Positions 1-8,655 are shown, counted from the first letter of the stretch. The stretch: 58,226 nucleotides of DNA from Streptococcus cristatus (GCF_008369405.1 NZ_VSJJ01000011.1:1-58226); one strand, 5' to 3'. A program made the numbers and translations. The notes: generated by a model from the letters alone, not told the origin.

Positions 1-1479
1 ATCGTTGTTGGCAATAGTCAGCTTGCCTTCTGGCTTAGCAACTGAAACCTTAGTTGTTGTACCACCGACGTTTACCAACTTTCCGTCACCTTGAACGTAA
101 TACAAATGAACACTGTAGTCGCCAACAGAGTTCTTATGTTCGCTAGCACGAACGGTGAATTTGTATGTACCGTCTGACTGTTTCTGTGCCTTGTGCCAGA
201 TAATATCATCCTGACCATTCTCATTTGACCAAGTTGGAAGCAAGACTTCACGAACTCCATGTGGTGCGGAAACTTCGGAAACAACAACATCAAATGTGCC
301 AGTTTTTGGATTATTATTTTGAATACTAATCTTACCTGTCAGCGGTTGTTTGACCAAAGTAGCTCTAGCTGTAAATCTACCAGAGTAGTCAATACTTTGG
401 TCGAAAACATGCTTACCAGAAAGCAGCTGCGCTTGAGAAGTAAATTGCCAAGCTCCTGCTCTGCTATTATACTTCAAATTTTTAGCATCATTTGCACTTA
501 ACTTAGGTGCTGGATACTGAGCAATCCAAAAATTATCAAGTCCAAAGAGAGATGTATTGATTGAACCTTTGTGGCGTAGATTGTTCTGGTCAACCCAGCT
601 AGCACTTGTGTAATACATCAGATTTGCATATCCCTGCTTGCGCATTTCATCTGCCCAAGCCTGAGTATGCTGGTTGATCCCCATTTGCATTTTAGGGTCT
701 TCCATGTCATTGACCATGACTGTATTTTTAGGCAAGGACAATTTATTAGCAAAAGCAGCATAGTAACGGGCCTCTGCTCTCGCTTCTGCATCATTTGTAT
801 AATGCGAGAAGGCATAGGTTGATACTTGCAAACCAGCTGCTTGCGCATTTCGAACCTGAGACTCAGCAAAAGGATTAGTATAGTGGGTGCCTTCTGTCAG
901 TTTGACAACGACACCGCCGACACCTTTGGATGCTAATTGGCGATAGTCTTCTACGCTGATATGGCCGTTATGACTACTCACATCCACAAAGGTAGAGCCC
1001 TTGATTTCTGCTTGTGAATTCCCACGCGCTGTTTGTCCTGCTGAAGAAGCCGCATTATAAAAAGAAGTGCTACCTTTTTTGGATGCAGGACTGGCGCTGA
1101 TCGCTGGGGAAGTCTGCTCAGCCTTTACTGGATTCTGAATCGCTTCAGAAGCAGCTGATTTTGCTTGTTTACTTGCTTTATTTTCTGGTACATTCTCCTT
1201 GACCATACTAGCAGCAGGTACCAGATTTTCTGGTGCCTTGTATACTGAACTAGCTTCAGCTTTTGCGACCGAGCTTTCTTGTTTGACTTGACGATCTGTG
1301 GATACCGCTTCTGGTAAGGATACCTGCTGAGGTTGATGATCCTTTTCTACTTGAAGTTCTGCCTTAGCTACTTCAGGGTCTGTGGTTATCGGCGCATTTT
1401 CTTCTGCCTGTACCACGTTAGCCGTTGCTGCTAGCAAAATGGCAGTGCTGGCTAAATAGATAAGTTCCTTTGATTTCAC
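1..1479 (-). CDS. Secreted GH25 lysozyme-like protein, 3' end outside window
   Basis: Predicted secreted muramidase that would cut peptidoglycan glycan strands. The frame is open from a GTG start at 1479 (GGAG eight bases upstream) to the window edge, 493 codons. Residues 1-25 look like a signal peptide ending near VQA. Residues 30-155 are low-complexity, rich in A, S, E and K. A GH25 domain spans about 163-360, with FVDVSSHNGH containing Asp166 and a DxE motif at Asp258/Glu260, the places expected for GH25 acidic residues. From about 375 there is a beta-rich segment like the GBS Bsp-like repeat, and a second copy begins at about 482 and runs off the window. There is no ATG near the start; GTG is the only start that gives a signal peptide. 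It follows tpiA by 64 bases, with a terminator hairpin between them. Substrate and anchoring are not visible. Confidence 0.85.
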   Translation of the reverse strand, partial: MKSKELIYLASTAILLAATANVVQAEENAPITTDPEVAKAELQVEKDHQPQQVSLPEAVSTDRQVKQESSVAKAEASSVYKAPENLVPAASMVKENVPENKASKQAKSAASEAIQNPVKAEQTSPAISASPASKKGSTSFYNAASSAGQTARGNSQAEIKGSTFVDVSSHNGHISVEDYRQLASKGVGGVVVKLTEGTHYTNPFAESQVRNAQAAGLQVSTYAFSHYTNDAEARAEARYYAAFANKLSLPKNTVMVNDMEDPKMQMGINQHTQAWADEMRKQGYANLMYYTSASWVDQNNLRHKGSINTSLFGLDNFWIAQYPAPKLSANDAKNLKYNSRAGAWQFTSQAQLLSGKHVFDQSIDYSGRFTARATLVKQPLTGKISIQNNNPKTGTFDVVVSEVSAPHGVREVLLPTWSNENGQDDIIWHKAQKQSDGTYKFTVRASEHKNSVGDYSVHLYYVQGDGKLVNVGGTTTKVSVAKPEGKLTIANND

Positions 1480-1494
1480 CTTTTTTCTCCAAAC

Positions 1495-1528
1495 TTTTAA
1501 AAAGCTTGCCACCTTTAGGGCAACAAGC
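1495..1528 (-). terminator. Rho-independent terminator of tpiA
   Basis: Read on the minus strand, a ten-pair stem (GCTTGTTGCC with GGTGGCAAGC, including some G-U pairs) is followed by TTTTTAAAA. It lies between the tpiA stop and the ribosome binding site of the lysozyme-like gene, and ends only about 25 bases before that gene's start. Confidence 0.75.
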
Positions 1529-1543
1529 CATTTATTGTTATTC

Positions 1544-2302
1544 TTATTTCACAAAATCAAGAAGAGCTAGGAAGCTTTCAGCTTCAAGTGATGCTCCACC
1601 AACAAGAGCTCCGTCCACGTCTGGGCAAGCCATGTATGAAGCAACGTTTTCAGGTTTAACTGAACCACCGTATTGAACACGAACTTTGTCAGCAACTTCT
1701 TGACCAAAGTCAGCAGCTACAACGTCACGAACAACTTTACACATTTTTTGTGCGTCATCTTGTGAAGCTGATTTACCAGTACCGATAGCCCAGATTGGCT
1801 CATAAGCGATAACTGATGCAGCAACTTGTTCAGCTGTCAAGCCAGCCAAAGCAGCAGATACTTGAGCGCCTACGAATTCAGCTGCTTTACCAGCTTCGTA
1901 GGTTTCAAGGCTTTCACCACAACAGATGATTGGAAGCATACCGTTTGCAAAGATTGCTTTTGCTTTTTTGTTGATATCTTCGTCAGTTTCATGGAAGTAG
2001 TCACGGCGTTCTGAGTGACCGATAACAACGTAGTCTGTACCAATTTCTTTCAAAACTTGTGGGCTAGTTTCACCAGTGAAAGCACCCGCATTTTCAAAGT
2101 AGCAGTTTTGAGCAGCAACTTTAAGATTTGAACCTTTTGCAGCAGCAAGAACAGTTGTCAAGTCAAGAGCTGGAGCTGCGATACCCGCTTCAACAAGGTC
2201 TGATGAAGGAAGTTTTGATGCTACGGCTTCAACGAATGCTTTTGCTTCTTCTGGATTTTTGTTCATTTTCCAGTTACCGGCAATAAATGGTTTACGTGAC
2301 AT
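1544..2302 (-). CDS. tpiA: Triosephosphate isomerase
   Basis: Cytosolic glycolytic enzyme that interconverts dihydroxyacetone phosphate and glyceraldehyde 3-phosphate. The protein is 252 residues, normal for the family. Catalytic signatures are present: AGNWKMN near residues 8-14 (Asn10, Lys12), GHSERRD carrying the electrophilic His at about 95, and [11 protein letters not shown] carrying the catalytic Glu at about 167 with the mobile loop, then the phosphate-binding YGGSV and GALVGGASL. It appears monocistronic: an extended -10 promoter lies 36 bases upstream and a terminator follows. The start is preceded by GAGG. Codon use looks highly biased, as expected for an abundant protein. Confidence 0.98.
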   Translation of the reverse strand: MSRKPFIAGNWKMNKNPEEAKAFVEAVASKLPSSDLVEAGIAAPALDLTTVLAAAKGSNLKVAAQNCYFENAGAFTGETSPQVLKEIGTDYVVIGHSERRDYFHETDEDINKKAKAIFANGMLPIICCGESLETYEAGKAAEFVGAQVSAALAGLTAEQVAASVIAYEPIWAIGTGKSASQDDAQKMCKVVRDVVAADFGQEVADKVRVQYGGSVKPENVASYMACPDVDGALVGGASLEAESFLALLDFVK

Positions 2303-2337
2303 TTCACATACCTCTTCTATTTTTATTTATATGGGCT

Positions 2338-2346
2338 ATTATATCA
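2338..2346 (-). promoter_or_regulatory. Extended -10 promoter of tpiA
   Basis: Read on the minus strand this is TGATATAAT, a TGn extension plus a perfect TATAAT. The position about 17 bases upstream has only a weak -35 (AT-rich). It lies 36 bases before the tpiA ATG. Confidence 0.7.
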
Positions 2347-2368
2347 TAAGTAAGCAAATTAATAAAGG

Positions 2369-2434
2369 TTATCCACAATTTTTCATCAAATCGTAATGTT
2401 TCTACGAGTTATCCACAGTTTTGGCTGTGAATAA
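2369..2434. promoter_or_regulatory. Cluster of three DnaA boxes
   Basis: The plus strand has TTATCCACA at 2369-2377 and again at 2409-2417, exactly 40 bases apart and in the same orientation. TGTGAATAA at 2426-2434 is the reverse complement of TTATTCACA, which also fits TTATnCACA. The cluster lies between the tpiA promoter and the end of the HAD gene. No dnaA, dnaN or AT-rich unwinding element is visible, so it is not an obvious oriC. It could titrate DnaA or regulate tpiA; the function is inferred. Confidence 0.6.
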
Positions 2435-2461
2435 ACCATTTAAAGACCTCGAAGTCGTCTT

Positions 2462-3223
2462 TTACTTCCTATTTTCCAGCAGTTCTTCTATATCTGTAAT
2501 GACTCTGGCCTGCATTTTATTGAGCTTGTTTATCTCTGCAGCTGAGTATGGGAAAGTGTTCAGCAACACTCCATCAATCCCAACAGCTTGAGCAATAGCC
2601 ATATCCGTAGAAAAATCATTGCCAACCATCACCGTGTCTTCTGGATTGAGCTGATTCTCTTCCAACACAAGCTCTAGCCATTCTGCTTGTGGTTTTTTGA
2701 TCTGATAATCAGAAGAAATATAAACTTTATCCAGATAGGGAGCACAACCCGTCAATTCAATTTCTGGCATTGTAAAAGCCTTTTGAGCATTGGATAGCAA
2801 TATAATATCGCCTCCCTGGTCCTTAATGGCCTTTAAAACTTTGAGGGTATTCGGATAAACATAGAGCTGACGACGAGACAAACTTCGAAAAGTCACAGCC
2901 AACTGCTCTCCCCAAGCCTGCACATCTGGAAGCGGAGTCTGGGTTTCATGCTTAGATGGAGCTTCCTGCAAGAGCTGGATGAAAACCGCCACCAAATCAA
3001 CCTCGGGATAGGCCACGCTTTTCTCTTGCGCTATCTTGCTTTCTTGCTTTACTACCAATTGTCCATATTTCTTTTTCAAGTCTTCTGGCTGATAATCTGC
3101 TCCATAAGCTGCATAGATGTGGGAAAGATACAGCCATAAAGTCGGATCATCTTCGGCAGTCCTGATATCCACCAGTGTTCCATAAAAGTCAAAAAGATAA
3201 TGCTTATATTCTAACTTGCGCAT
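2462..3223 (-). CDS. HAD-superfamily hydrolase (YjjG/haloacid dehalogenase-like)
   Basis: Predicted cytosolic HAD hydrolase of 253 residues. Motif I is FDFYGTLVD, close to the N terminus, with the nucleophile Asp. The +2 residue is Tyr where most HAD phosphatases have Asp, as in haloacid-dehalogenase-like members (DxYGT). Motif II is LLSNAQ, the motif III Lys is in IKKPQAEW, and motif IV is VGNDFSTD. An alpha-helical cap lies between motifs I and II. I chose ATG 3223 over an upstream ATG at 3304 because it has a strong GGGGAG site and places motif I correctly. The start lies inside the 3' end of the thioesterase gene (20-base overlap), so the two are probably translationally coupled. The substrate is unknown. 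Confidence 0.85.
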   Translation of the reverse strand: MRKLEYKHYLFDFYGTLVDIRTAEDDPTLWLYLSHIYAAYGADYQPEDLKKKYGQLVVKQESKIAQEKSVAYPEVDLVAVFIQLLQEAPSKHETQTPLPDVQAWGEQLAVTFRSLSRRQLYVYPNTLKVLKAIKDQGGDIILLSNAQKAFTMPEIELTGCAPYLDKVYISSDYQIKKPQAEWLELVLEENQLNPEDTVMVGNDFSTDMAIAQAVGIDGVLLNTFPYSAAEINKLNKMQARVITDIEELLENRK

Positions 3224-3608
3224 TTTCTCCCCTTTCTCCAGTGACAAACATGGTAAAGGTCGCCTTACATACATTTCTACCGTCTTGATTGGTAATATCC
3301 ACATCTACCACTCTAGTCGTTCGGCCAGCATGGACACATTTCCCCGTGATACTTAGGATATCGCCAAGCTTAGCCGCTTTGAGATAGTTGATGGAGGATT
3401 GTAGGGTCACGGCGTCAGCACCTTGGGAAATGATGACCAAACCACTTATCTGATCGCACAAGGTGAACAAGTAACCTCCATGTGCATTGCCATAATAGTT
3501 TAGAGAAGAGGGGACGACCTCTGTCTTTACTAAAACATGGCCATCTTTGGCTTCCTCAATTTTATAGTTTTCAAATGCCGAAATTGCATCAAAATGAAAA
3601 TCTTTCAT
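3204..3608 (-). CDS. PaaI-type hotdog-fold thioesterase
   Basis: Predicted acyl-CoA thioesterase of 134 residues, a single hotdog domain. The NAHGGYLFTLCDQ segment near residues 41-53 is the PaaI/YbgC-type catalytic helix: the HGG sits at the start of the central helix, and Asp/Gln at its end. The C-terminal strand region (KATFTMFVTGE) completes the sheet. It is the upstream partner of the HAD hydrolase, with overlapping reading frames, which suggests joint expression. In other bacteria this family removes phenylacetyl- or other aryl-CoA. Nothing here fixes the substrate, and no CoA-degradation pathway is nearby, so a housekeeping proofreading role is equally possible. Confidence 0.85.
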   Translation of the reverse strand: MKDFHFDAISAFENYKIEEAKDGHVLVKTEVVPSSLNYYGNAHGGYLFTLCDQISGLVIISQGADAVTLQSSINYLKAAKLGDILSITGKCVHAGRTTRVVDVDITNQDGRNVCKATFTMFVTGERGENAQVRI

Positions 3609-3840
3609 TCCTCACTCCATTAATTTTACTTATACTTCATCATACTACTTTTACTAGCAAGGAACAATGATTATATGCACATTCCAATGGAAAAATTTTT
3701 TCTACCAGATCTTCAAATCTCCAGCACTCCTGATCTATCAGCCGATTGGACTAGTAGCTTGGAAATAAAGTTCTGATCCAAAATAGGCTAGTAATGAATT
3801 TAAAAATTCTCAGCTGAAGATTTGCAAGGCAAAACATTAA

Positions 3841-3870
3841 ACTAGGTTGGAAATCACTCCAACCTAGTCT
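3841..3870. terminator. Strong hairpin terminator at the end of the MFS gene
   Basis: ACTAGGTTGGA and TCCAACCTAGT form an 11-pair perfect stem around a six-base loop. On the plus strand it is followed by CTTTTTG, and on the minus strand by TTTAATGTTTT. The MFS stop codon is the first bases of the stem. The 3609-3840 gap before it holds no recognisable gene or site. Confidence 0.75.
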
Positions 3871-5045
3871 TTTTGTATTCTCTTTTGATAAAGGTAGGAA
3901 AGCAAAGCCAATCCCATCACTCCGAAACCAATCAGGAGAAAGGAAAGGGTACGGACACTCGGCAGCAGCGTCATCAGGAAAGTCGCAGGTGGCATGAAAA
4001 GAATTGCCAACGTGTAGATCGTTGAGAAAACGCGGCCTAGGTACTGCTTGTCCACCTTGGTCTGAACCTGACTGAAGAAATGAATGTTGAACACAGTCAT
4101 AAAGAGCTCGCAGATTAGATTACCAGAATAAGAAAAATATGTATGAACTGGTAGCAAGGCAGAGATGCCCATGACTGCGACTCCGACACCTGTCAATAAC
4201 AGGGCTACAAGAAGATTTCCCATACTGGCCTTAACCTTGCTAGCTAGAATAGCTCCTATGATTGAGCCAATAGCGCCCAAACTCAGAATAGTCGCATAAG
4301 AGCCTGTCTTATCATAGAGCTGATTAGTGAAAGGCAACAGATAATTAAAAGCAGCAAAGAAAAAGTTAACTGCAGAAGCTACCAAGAGCAGAAAGAAAAT
4401 TTCTTTTTGCTGACGGATATAAACTAAACCTTCCTTGATATCTCTCAGGATATTGCCAAGATTAATGGGAGACTGCTGCTTGCTTGGCTCATGATTGGGC
4501 AGAAAGTAAACCAAGGTAAAAGCCAGAAAGAAGCTCAGCGCATCCAGCTGAAGGGTCACGCGCAAATTTGCATACTGCATCACAATAAAAGACAAAACTG
4601 GAGCTGAGACACTGATAACCTGCAAGGCTAGTTCCAGATGAGAATTGTAGGTTACGATGTCTTCCTTGTCCACAATTTCGGTAATATAAGACTTATTAGC
4701 TGGCCTAGAAAAAGCAAAGGCTATGGCCTGAACCACATTTGCAAAAATCAGCGCTCCAATCATGAGCTGGTCATTAGAAATAAAAGAAATCAGCAGACAA
4801 AGCCCAGCACAAATCAAGTCCGTTACCATCAGCACCTTACGTCTGGAAAAGCGGTCCGTAATAGCTCCCCCCAAAGGATTGAATAAGATGGAAGTAACTA
4901 GCTCTGATATCTGGTAAATGCCCAAGACAGTCTGTCCCAGAGCTCCCAAAGAAGCAAGCCAGATGCTGTTCCCATAGTCATAAAGCATATTTCCGATTTT
5001 ATTGATAGCAGCCCGTGTAATCAGCTGTGCTGCCTGTCGATTCAT
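3864..5045 (-). CDS. MFS transporter (drug-efflux-like)
   Basis: Polytopic inner-membrane protein of 393 residues with about 12 predicted helices, of the macrolide-efflux-like MFS_3 type. The N-terminal half contains PLGGAITDRFSRRKVLM, the cytoplasmic loop 2-3 motif typical of MFS (GxxxDRxxRRxxL), and the helix 4-5 region follows. I chose ATG 5045 rather than 5063 because GGAGG lies at the right distance. The gene is downstream of, and co-oriented with, an Rgg-type regulator about 80 bases away, an arrangement often seen for regulator-target pairs. Export of a drug, peptide or lipid is plausible; the substrate cannot be read from the sequence. Confidence 0.85.
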   Translation of the reverse strand: MNRQAAQLITRAAINKIGNMLYDYGNSIWLASLGALGQTVLGIYQISELVTSILFNPLGGAITDRFSRRKVLMVTDLICAGLCLLISFISNDQLMIGALIFANVVQAIAFAFSRPANKSYITEIVDKEDIVTYNSHLELALQVISVSAPVLSFIVMQYANLRVTLQLDALSFFLAFTLVYFLPNHEPSKQQSPINLGNILRDIKEGLVYIRQQKEIFFLLLVASAVNFFFAAFNYLLPFTNQLYDKTGSYATILSLGAIGSIIGAILASKVKASMGNLLVALLLTGVGVAVMGISALLPVHTYFSYSGNLICELFMTVFNIHFFSQVQTKVDKQYLGRVFSTIYTLAILFMPPATFLMTLLPSVRTLSFLLIGFGVMGLALLSYLYQKRIQKD

Positions 5046-5123
5046 AAAAATACCTCCTTCCATTTCTGAAACTATTGTATCAGGAATAGAGGGAGGTTCT
5101 TTATTTTTCCCATATTTGGGAAA

Positions 5124-5987
5124 TTATGCTTTTACAAACTTATCGAAATGCTCTTGATAATAGGCGACTTGCTCAGGTAAATTCAGCACTTCAAAGATGT
5201 GCATGGCTTCCTGCATTTGCTTGATGCCCTGGTTCTTCTGTCCCTTCTGATAAGCCGCAAAACCCTTGAGATAGAGGAATACATTGCGTTCATAGAGTTT
5301 GATGCCCTTGCCAATAATCGTCTCTACGTAAGCCTCAAAATAACTAGCCTTATCAAAAGAACAACTTTCCAAACAATGCTGGTAACAATTGAGAGCAATA
5401 ATCAAGACTAGTTTCTTATGGCGACCAATTTCTTTGTAGTAGTCCTCCCGCTCCATGACTTCCTTGCCCAGACGGTAGACGTAGCCCACATCATAGAAGC
5501 TATAGAGATTGCCAAAAAGGATAAGTTCGTACATAGTCCAATCTTCCACTTGAAAGAGATAATCGGCCACCTTATCTAAATCCTCTTGCCTCATGCGAAA
5601 CTGACTGTCTCGCTGACAAATCAAGCCTTGCATCAAAATCCAATTCAGCTCATAGTAGAGAGGAGCACTACTAGCTTGGGCTTTTTTCAACTGCTCCGCT
5701 TGCAAGTCCTGAAATCCCTTGATGTCATTTGAGTAGTAAAGAGGGATAATCTGACCCATCATGGCCACATGCTCATGCTGCTGGAAATTCCGTGCCTTGT
5801 CCATAAAATTTTCAAGAGTCACATGGATATTATCCAAAAGATCTAAAAATTTCGAGAGGGTCATGTCCGACTCACCCAGCTCAAAACGAGACAGCTGAGA
5901 GGTCGAGCAAACCTGACCCGCCGCTTCCTTCAAAGAATACTGCCCATTTAAACGAAAATCGCGAAAAACTTTGCCTAAATTTTCCAT
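5124..5987 (-). CDS. Rgg/GadR/MutR-family transcriptional regulator
   Basis: A 287-residue regulator with an N-terminal helix-turn-helix (about residues 5-60; SLKEAAGQ, then STSQLSRFELGESDMTL) followed by an alpha-helical, TPR-like repeat domain to the C terminus. Length and layout are those of streptococcal Rgg proteins, which in studied cases bind short hydrophobic peptides and control neighbouring genes. No short peptide (SHP-like) ORF was recognised beside it, so it may be a stand-alone Rgg. The MFS transporter downstream is the obvious candidate target. The long upstream spacer (5988-6536) contains many palindromes that might serve as operators. Confidence 0.88.
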   Translation of the reverse strand: MENLGKVFRDFRLNGQYSLKEAAGQVCSTSQLSRFELGESDMTLSKFLDLLDNIHVTLENFMDKARNFQQHEHVAMMGQIIPLYYSNDIKGFQDLQAEQLKKAQASSAPLYYELNWILMQGLICQRDSQFRMRQEDLDKVADYLFQVEDWTMYELILFGNLYSFYDVGYVYRLGKEVMEREDYYKEIGRHKKLVLIIALNCYQHCLESCSFDKASYFEAYVETIIGKGIKLYERNVFLYLKGFAAYQKGQKNQGIKQMQEAMHIFEVLNLPEQVAYYQEHFDKFVKA

Positions 5988-6049
5988 TTGTTTACCACTT
6001 AAATTCCTTTAATTGCTGTTCTGCTCCCTAGTCGCTTCTTTCAAAACTA

Positions 6050-6455
6050 CCTTCCAGCCCCTTTGTTCGGATTCTACTTTCGGACGAGCCTCATTTCGTC
6101 AAAATCTTCTCAGCCGAAAATCGGAAAAGGCAAATTCTACAAAAAGAACTCGTCCGAAAATAGAAAGTTCGGGATTTGCTCTCAGACTAACCGTCCGAAA
6201 ATCTGACAGAGTCATTTTGCTCCAAAATAGCTTTTCAGAAAATCTGACGGACTGACTTGTCTTTAAAAGAACTTAGATTGCATGAAGAATGCTTTCTTTT
6301 CCTTGAAAAAATCTCAGAACACATGAAAAAGTTCGGGTTTTATTCTCAAGGAAACGATTCTTCATAAAGAATTTATCTTTTTGTCACAGAATCAGAAATT
6401 TCACATGTGAACATTCGGTTTTTGCTCTTTGTCGACTGATTTCACATGTGAAATT
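6050..6455. repeat. Palindrome-rich intergenic region upstream of rgg
   Basis: This roughly 550-base gap (5988-6536) has no convincing gene. It holds several copies of a motif related to CGTCCGAAAATC (about 6075, 6110, 6150 and 6192), shared with 18745-18920. A long interrupted inverted repeat has arms near 6282-6305 (TGAAGAAT...TTTTCCTTGA) and 6345-6364. There are two perfect palindromes, TTCACATGTGAA at 6400-6411 and TTTCACATGTGAAA at 6440-6453. Nature unknown: possibly a mobile repeat remnant, operators or a structured RNA. Confidence 0.55.
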
Positions 6456-6536
6456 AAGTATTTTGAGCTCTGGGAAGCTCATTTCTCAAGGAAACTGCAT
6501 ACTCCTGCGAATTGCTCATCTGGTTCTATTTCCTTC

Positions 6537-8432
6537 CTACACCTTCTCCGCCAGTTCTTCCCATTCTAGCATGGCTTCTTCTTGGGCGGCGGTCAGCTGG
6601 TCGATTTGCTGCTGACTCTCCATGAGTTCGGCGGCGTCATTAGTGGCCTGCATGGCTTCCTGAAGCTGACTGATCTGGCTGTCCAGGTCCTCGATTTGCG
6701 CTTCCAATTGCTCTAGGCGGCGGGCCAGCCGGCGTTGTTCTTTCTGGTTTTCCTTTTGAAGCTGATAGTCATTGGCAGGGGCAGGCTTGTCAGAATCAAC
6801 CTGCTCCGTCTCCTCACGCAAAGCTTCCTGCTCTGCCTTTTTCTCCAGATAGTAGTCATAATCACCTAGATAAAGGGTGGAGCCTGTCTCAGAAAGCTCA
6901 ATAATCTGTGTGGCCACGCGATTGATAAAGTAACGGTCATGGCTGACAAAGAGCAGGGTGCCGTCAAAGTCAATCAAGGCATTTTCCAGAACTTCCTTGC
7001 TGTCAATGTCCAGGTGGTTGGTCGGCTCGTCTAGAATGAGGAAGTTGTTGTTTTCCATAGACAGCTTAGCTAGAAGCAGCCGCGCCCGCTCTCCACCCGA
7101 CAGCATGCCGACAGATTTCTTGACATCGTCTCCCGAGAAGAGGAAAGCGCCTAAGCGATTGCGAATCTCGACCTCTGGCGTCAGCTTGAAGTCATTCCAT
7201 AGCTCATCAAGAACCGTATTGCTGGCAGTCAGTTTGCTCTGGGTCTGGTCATAGTAGCCCACTTCCACATTAGCTCCCAGCTGCTCCTTGCCTCTGATGA
7301 AGGGCACTTGACCGATTAGTGATTTAATCAAGGTCGTCTTTCCAATCCCATTTGGCCCGACAATGGCTACCGCATTAAACTTGCGAATGTCAAGGTTAAT
7401 CGGCTCCGACAGGACTTCCTCGCCATAGCCAATGGCTGCGTCTTCCAAGGTCAGCACAACATTTCCAGAAACCTTATCGGATTTGAAAGTCATATTAGCC
7501 GAGCGACTGCCGGTCTCCGGCCTGTCCAAACGCTCCATCTTTTCCAGCTGCTTGCGACGGGACTGAGCCCGCTTGGTTGTGGAAGCCCGAACTAGATTGC
7601 GATTAACAAAGTCCTCCAGCGCAGCGATTTCTTTCTGCTGCTTTTCGTAGTTCTTAGCTTCGGTGGCCAGCTTCTGCTCCTTTTGGACCACAAAGCTAGA
7701 GTAATTGCCCACATAGCGATCCAAGGAATGCTTGGTCAAGTCCAGCGTGATGGTCGCAACCTTGTCTAGGAAATAGCGGTCGTGGCTGACGATGATGAGG
7801 GCACCTTTATAATTTACCAAATAATTCTCCAGCCAGGCAATGGTCTCGATATCCAAGTGGTTGGTCGGCTCGTCCAGTACCAGCAACTCTGGCTTTTCCA
7901 AAAGCATCTTGGCCAGAGCCAGACGGGTATTCTGCCCGCCCGACAACTCAGAAATCTTCATCTGCCACATGGACTGGTCAAACTTGAAACCATTTAAAAT
8001 CGCTCGAATATCAGCCTCGTAGGTAAAACCACCTTTCTGGCGAAAGTCCTCTGACAGCTGGTCGTACTGGGTCATGAGAGCAGTCAGCTCTTCCCCTGAC
8101 AATTCTCCCATTTGGAGCTCCATTTGCCGCAAGCGCTTCTCCTGCTGACGCAGACTATCAAAGACCAGCAGCATCTCGTTGTAGATAGTATTCTCCGACT
8201 CGAAGCGGCTGTCCTGAGCCAGATAGGACAGGGACAGGTCTCGTTTTTTATTGATTTGACCAGACGTCGGCTCTTCCTCGCCCACCAAAATCTTGAGCAA
8301 GGTTGACTTGCCAGCTCCATTTTTACCGACCAGAGCAATCCGGTCACTCTCATCCACCTGCAGGTTGATATTATCAAAAAGTAGCTCCCCTGCAAAAGAG
8401 CGTTCAATCTTGTTTGCTTGTAAAATAATCAT
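6537..8432 (-). CDS. ABC-F family ATPase, YdiF-like
   Basis: Soluble ribosome-associated ATPase of the ABC-F type: 631 residues, two nucleotide-binding domains and no membrane segments. Domain 1 has GKNGAGKST (about 37-45), LSGGQNTRLALAK and LLVLDEPTNHLDI. Domain 2 has GPNGIGKTT, LSGGERARLLLAK and FLILDEPTNHLDI. The charged linker between them (about 240-310, rich in K/E/R with TTKRAQSRRKQLEK) is the P-site tRNA interaction motif of the family. A C-terminal coiled coil rich in Q and E occupies about 540-631. Proteins of this class remodel stalled ribosomes, and some protect against antibiotics. Which group this one belongs to cannot be decided here. No attenuation leader was recognised. Confidence 0.92.
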   Translation of the reverse strand: MIILQANKIERSFAGELLFDNINLQVDESDRIALVGKNGAGKSTLLKILVGEEEPTSGQINKKRDLSLSYLAQDSRFESENTIYNEMLLVFDSLRQQEKRLRQMELQMGELSGEELTALMTQYDQLSEDFRQKGGFTYEADIRAILNGFKFDQSMWQMKISELSGGQNTRLALAKMLLEKPELLVLDEPTNHLDIETIAWLENYLVNYKGALIIVSHDRYFLDKVATITLDLTKHSLDRYVGNYSSFVVQKEQKLATEAKNYEKQQKEIAALEDFVNRNLVRASTTKRAQSRRKQLEKMERLDRPETGSRSANMTFKSDKVSGNVVLTLEDAAIGYGEEVLSEPINLDIRKFNAVAIVGPNGIGKTTLIKSLIGQVPFIRGKEQLGANVEVGYYDQTQSKLTASNTVLDELWNDFKLTPEVEIRNRLGAFLFSGDDVKKSVGMLSGGERARLLLAKLSMENNNFLILDEPTNHLDIDSKEVLENALIDFDGTLLFVSHDRYFINRVATQIIELSETGSTLYLGDYDYYLEKKAEQEALREETEQVDSDKPAPANDYQLQKENQKEQRRLARRLEQLEAQIEDLDSQISQLQEAMQATNDAAELMESQQQIDQLTAAQEEAMLEWEELAEKV

Positions 8433-8511
8433 AAAACCATTATAGCAGATTTCCAGAAGTACAGCTATCAGAATTCAAGAGAAAGCGAACTCAGCTCCCC
8501 AAAAGAAAAAT

Positions 8512-8655
8512 AGAGTTGGACAGAAATCGGTAATTCGTTAGAATTCGATTTCGTCGTCCCACCTCCGCATAGTTGAGTAGAGCCCTACTCAACTACTGCG
8601 TCTTGCTCGACAATCTAAAGACAATTGAGAGGCTAGGACTTTTGTCCCAGCCTCT
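8512..8655. repeat. Intergenic repeat copy 1 (short form)
   Basis: Same element as at 21993-22166 and 22940-23114. It begins AGAGTTGGACAGAAATCGG and ends GTCCCAGCCTC, so its ends form an imperfect inverted repeat. About 30 internal bases present in the other copies are missing, leaving a compact hairpin (AGTTGAGTAGAG with CTACTCAACT). It sits between the ABC-F gene and the small membrane protein gene, whose stop codon lies at its right end. Confidence 0.8.

Noticed and set aside
2369..2434. Chromosomal replication origin at the DnaA boxes
   Set aside because: No dnaA, dnaN or gyrase-type origin neighbours, no AT-rich 13-mer unwinding region and the gene strand does not switch here. Only the boxes are real.
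7782..8306. Several plus-strand ORFs of 60-71 residues inside the ABC-F gene
   Set aside because: They are antisense shadows of a well-supported gene with conserved ABC motifs; no ribosome sites or domain patterns.
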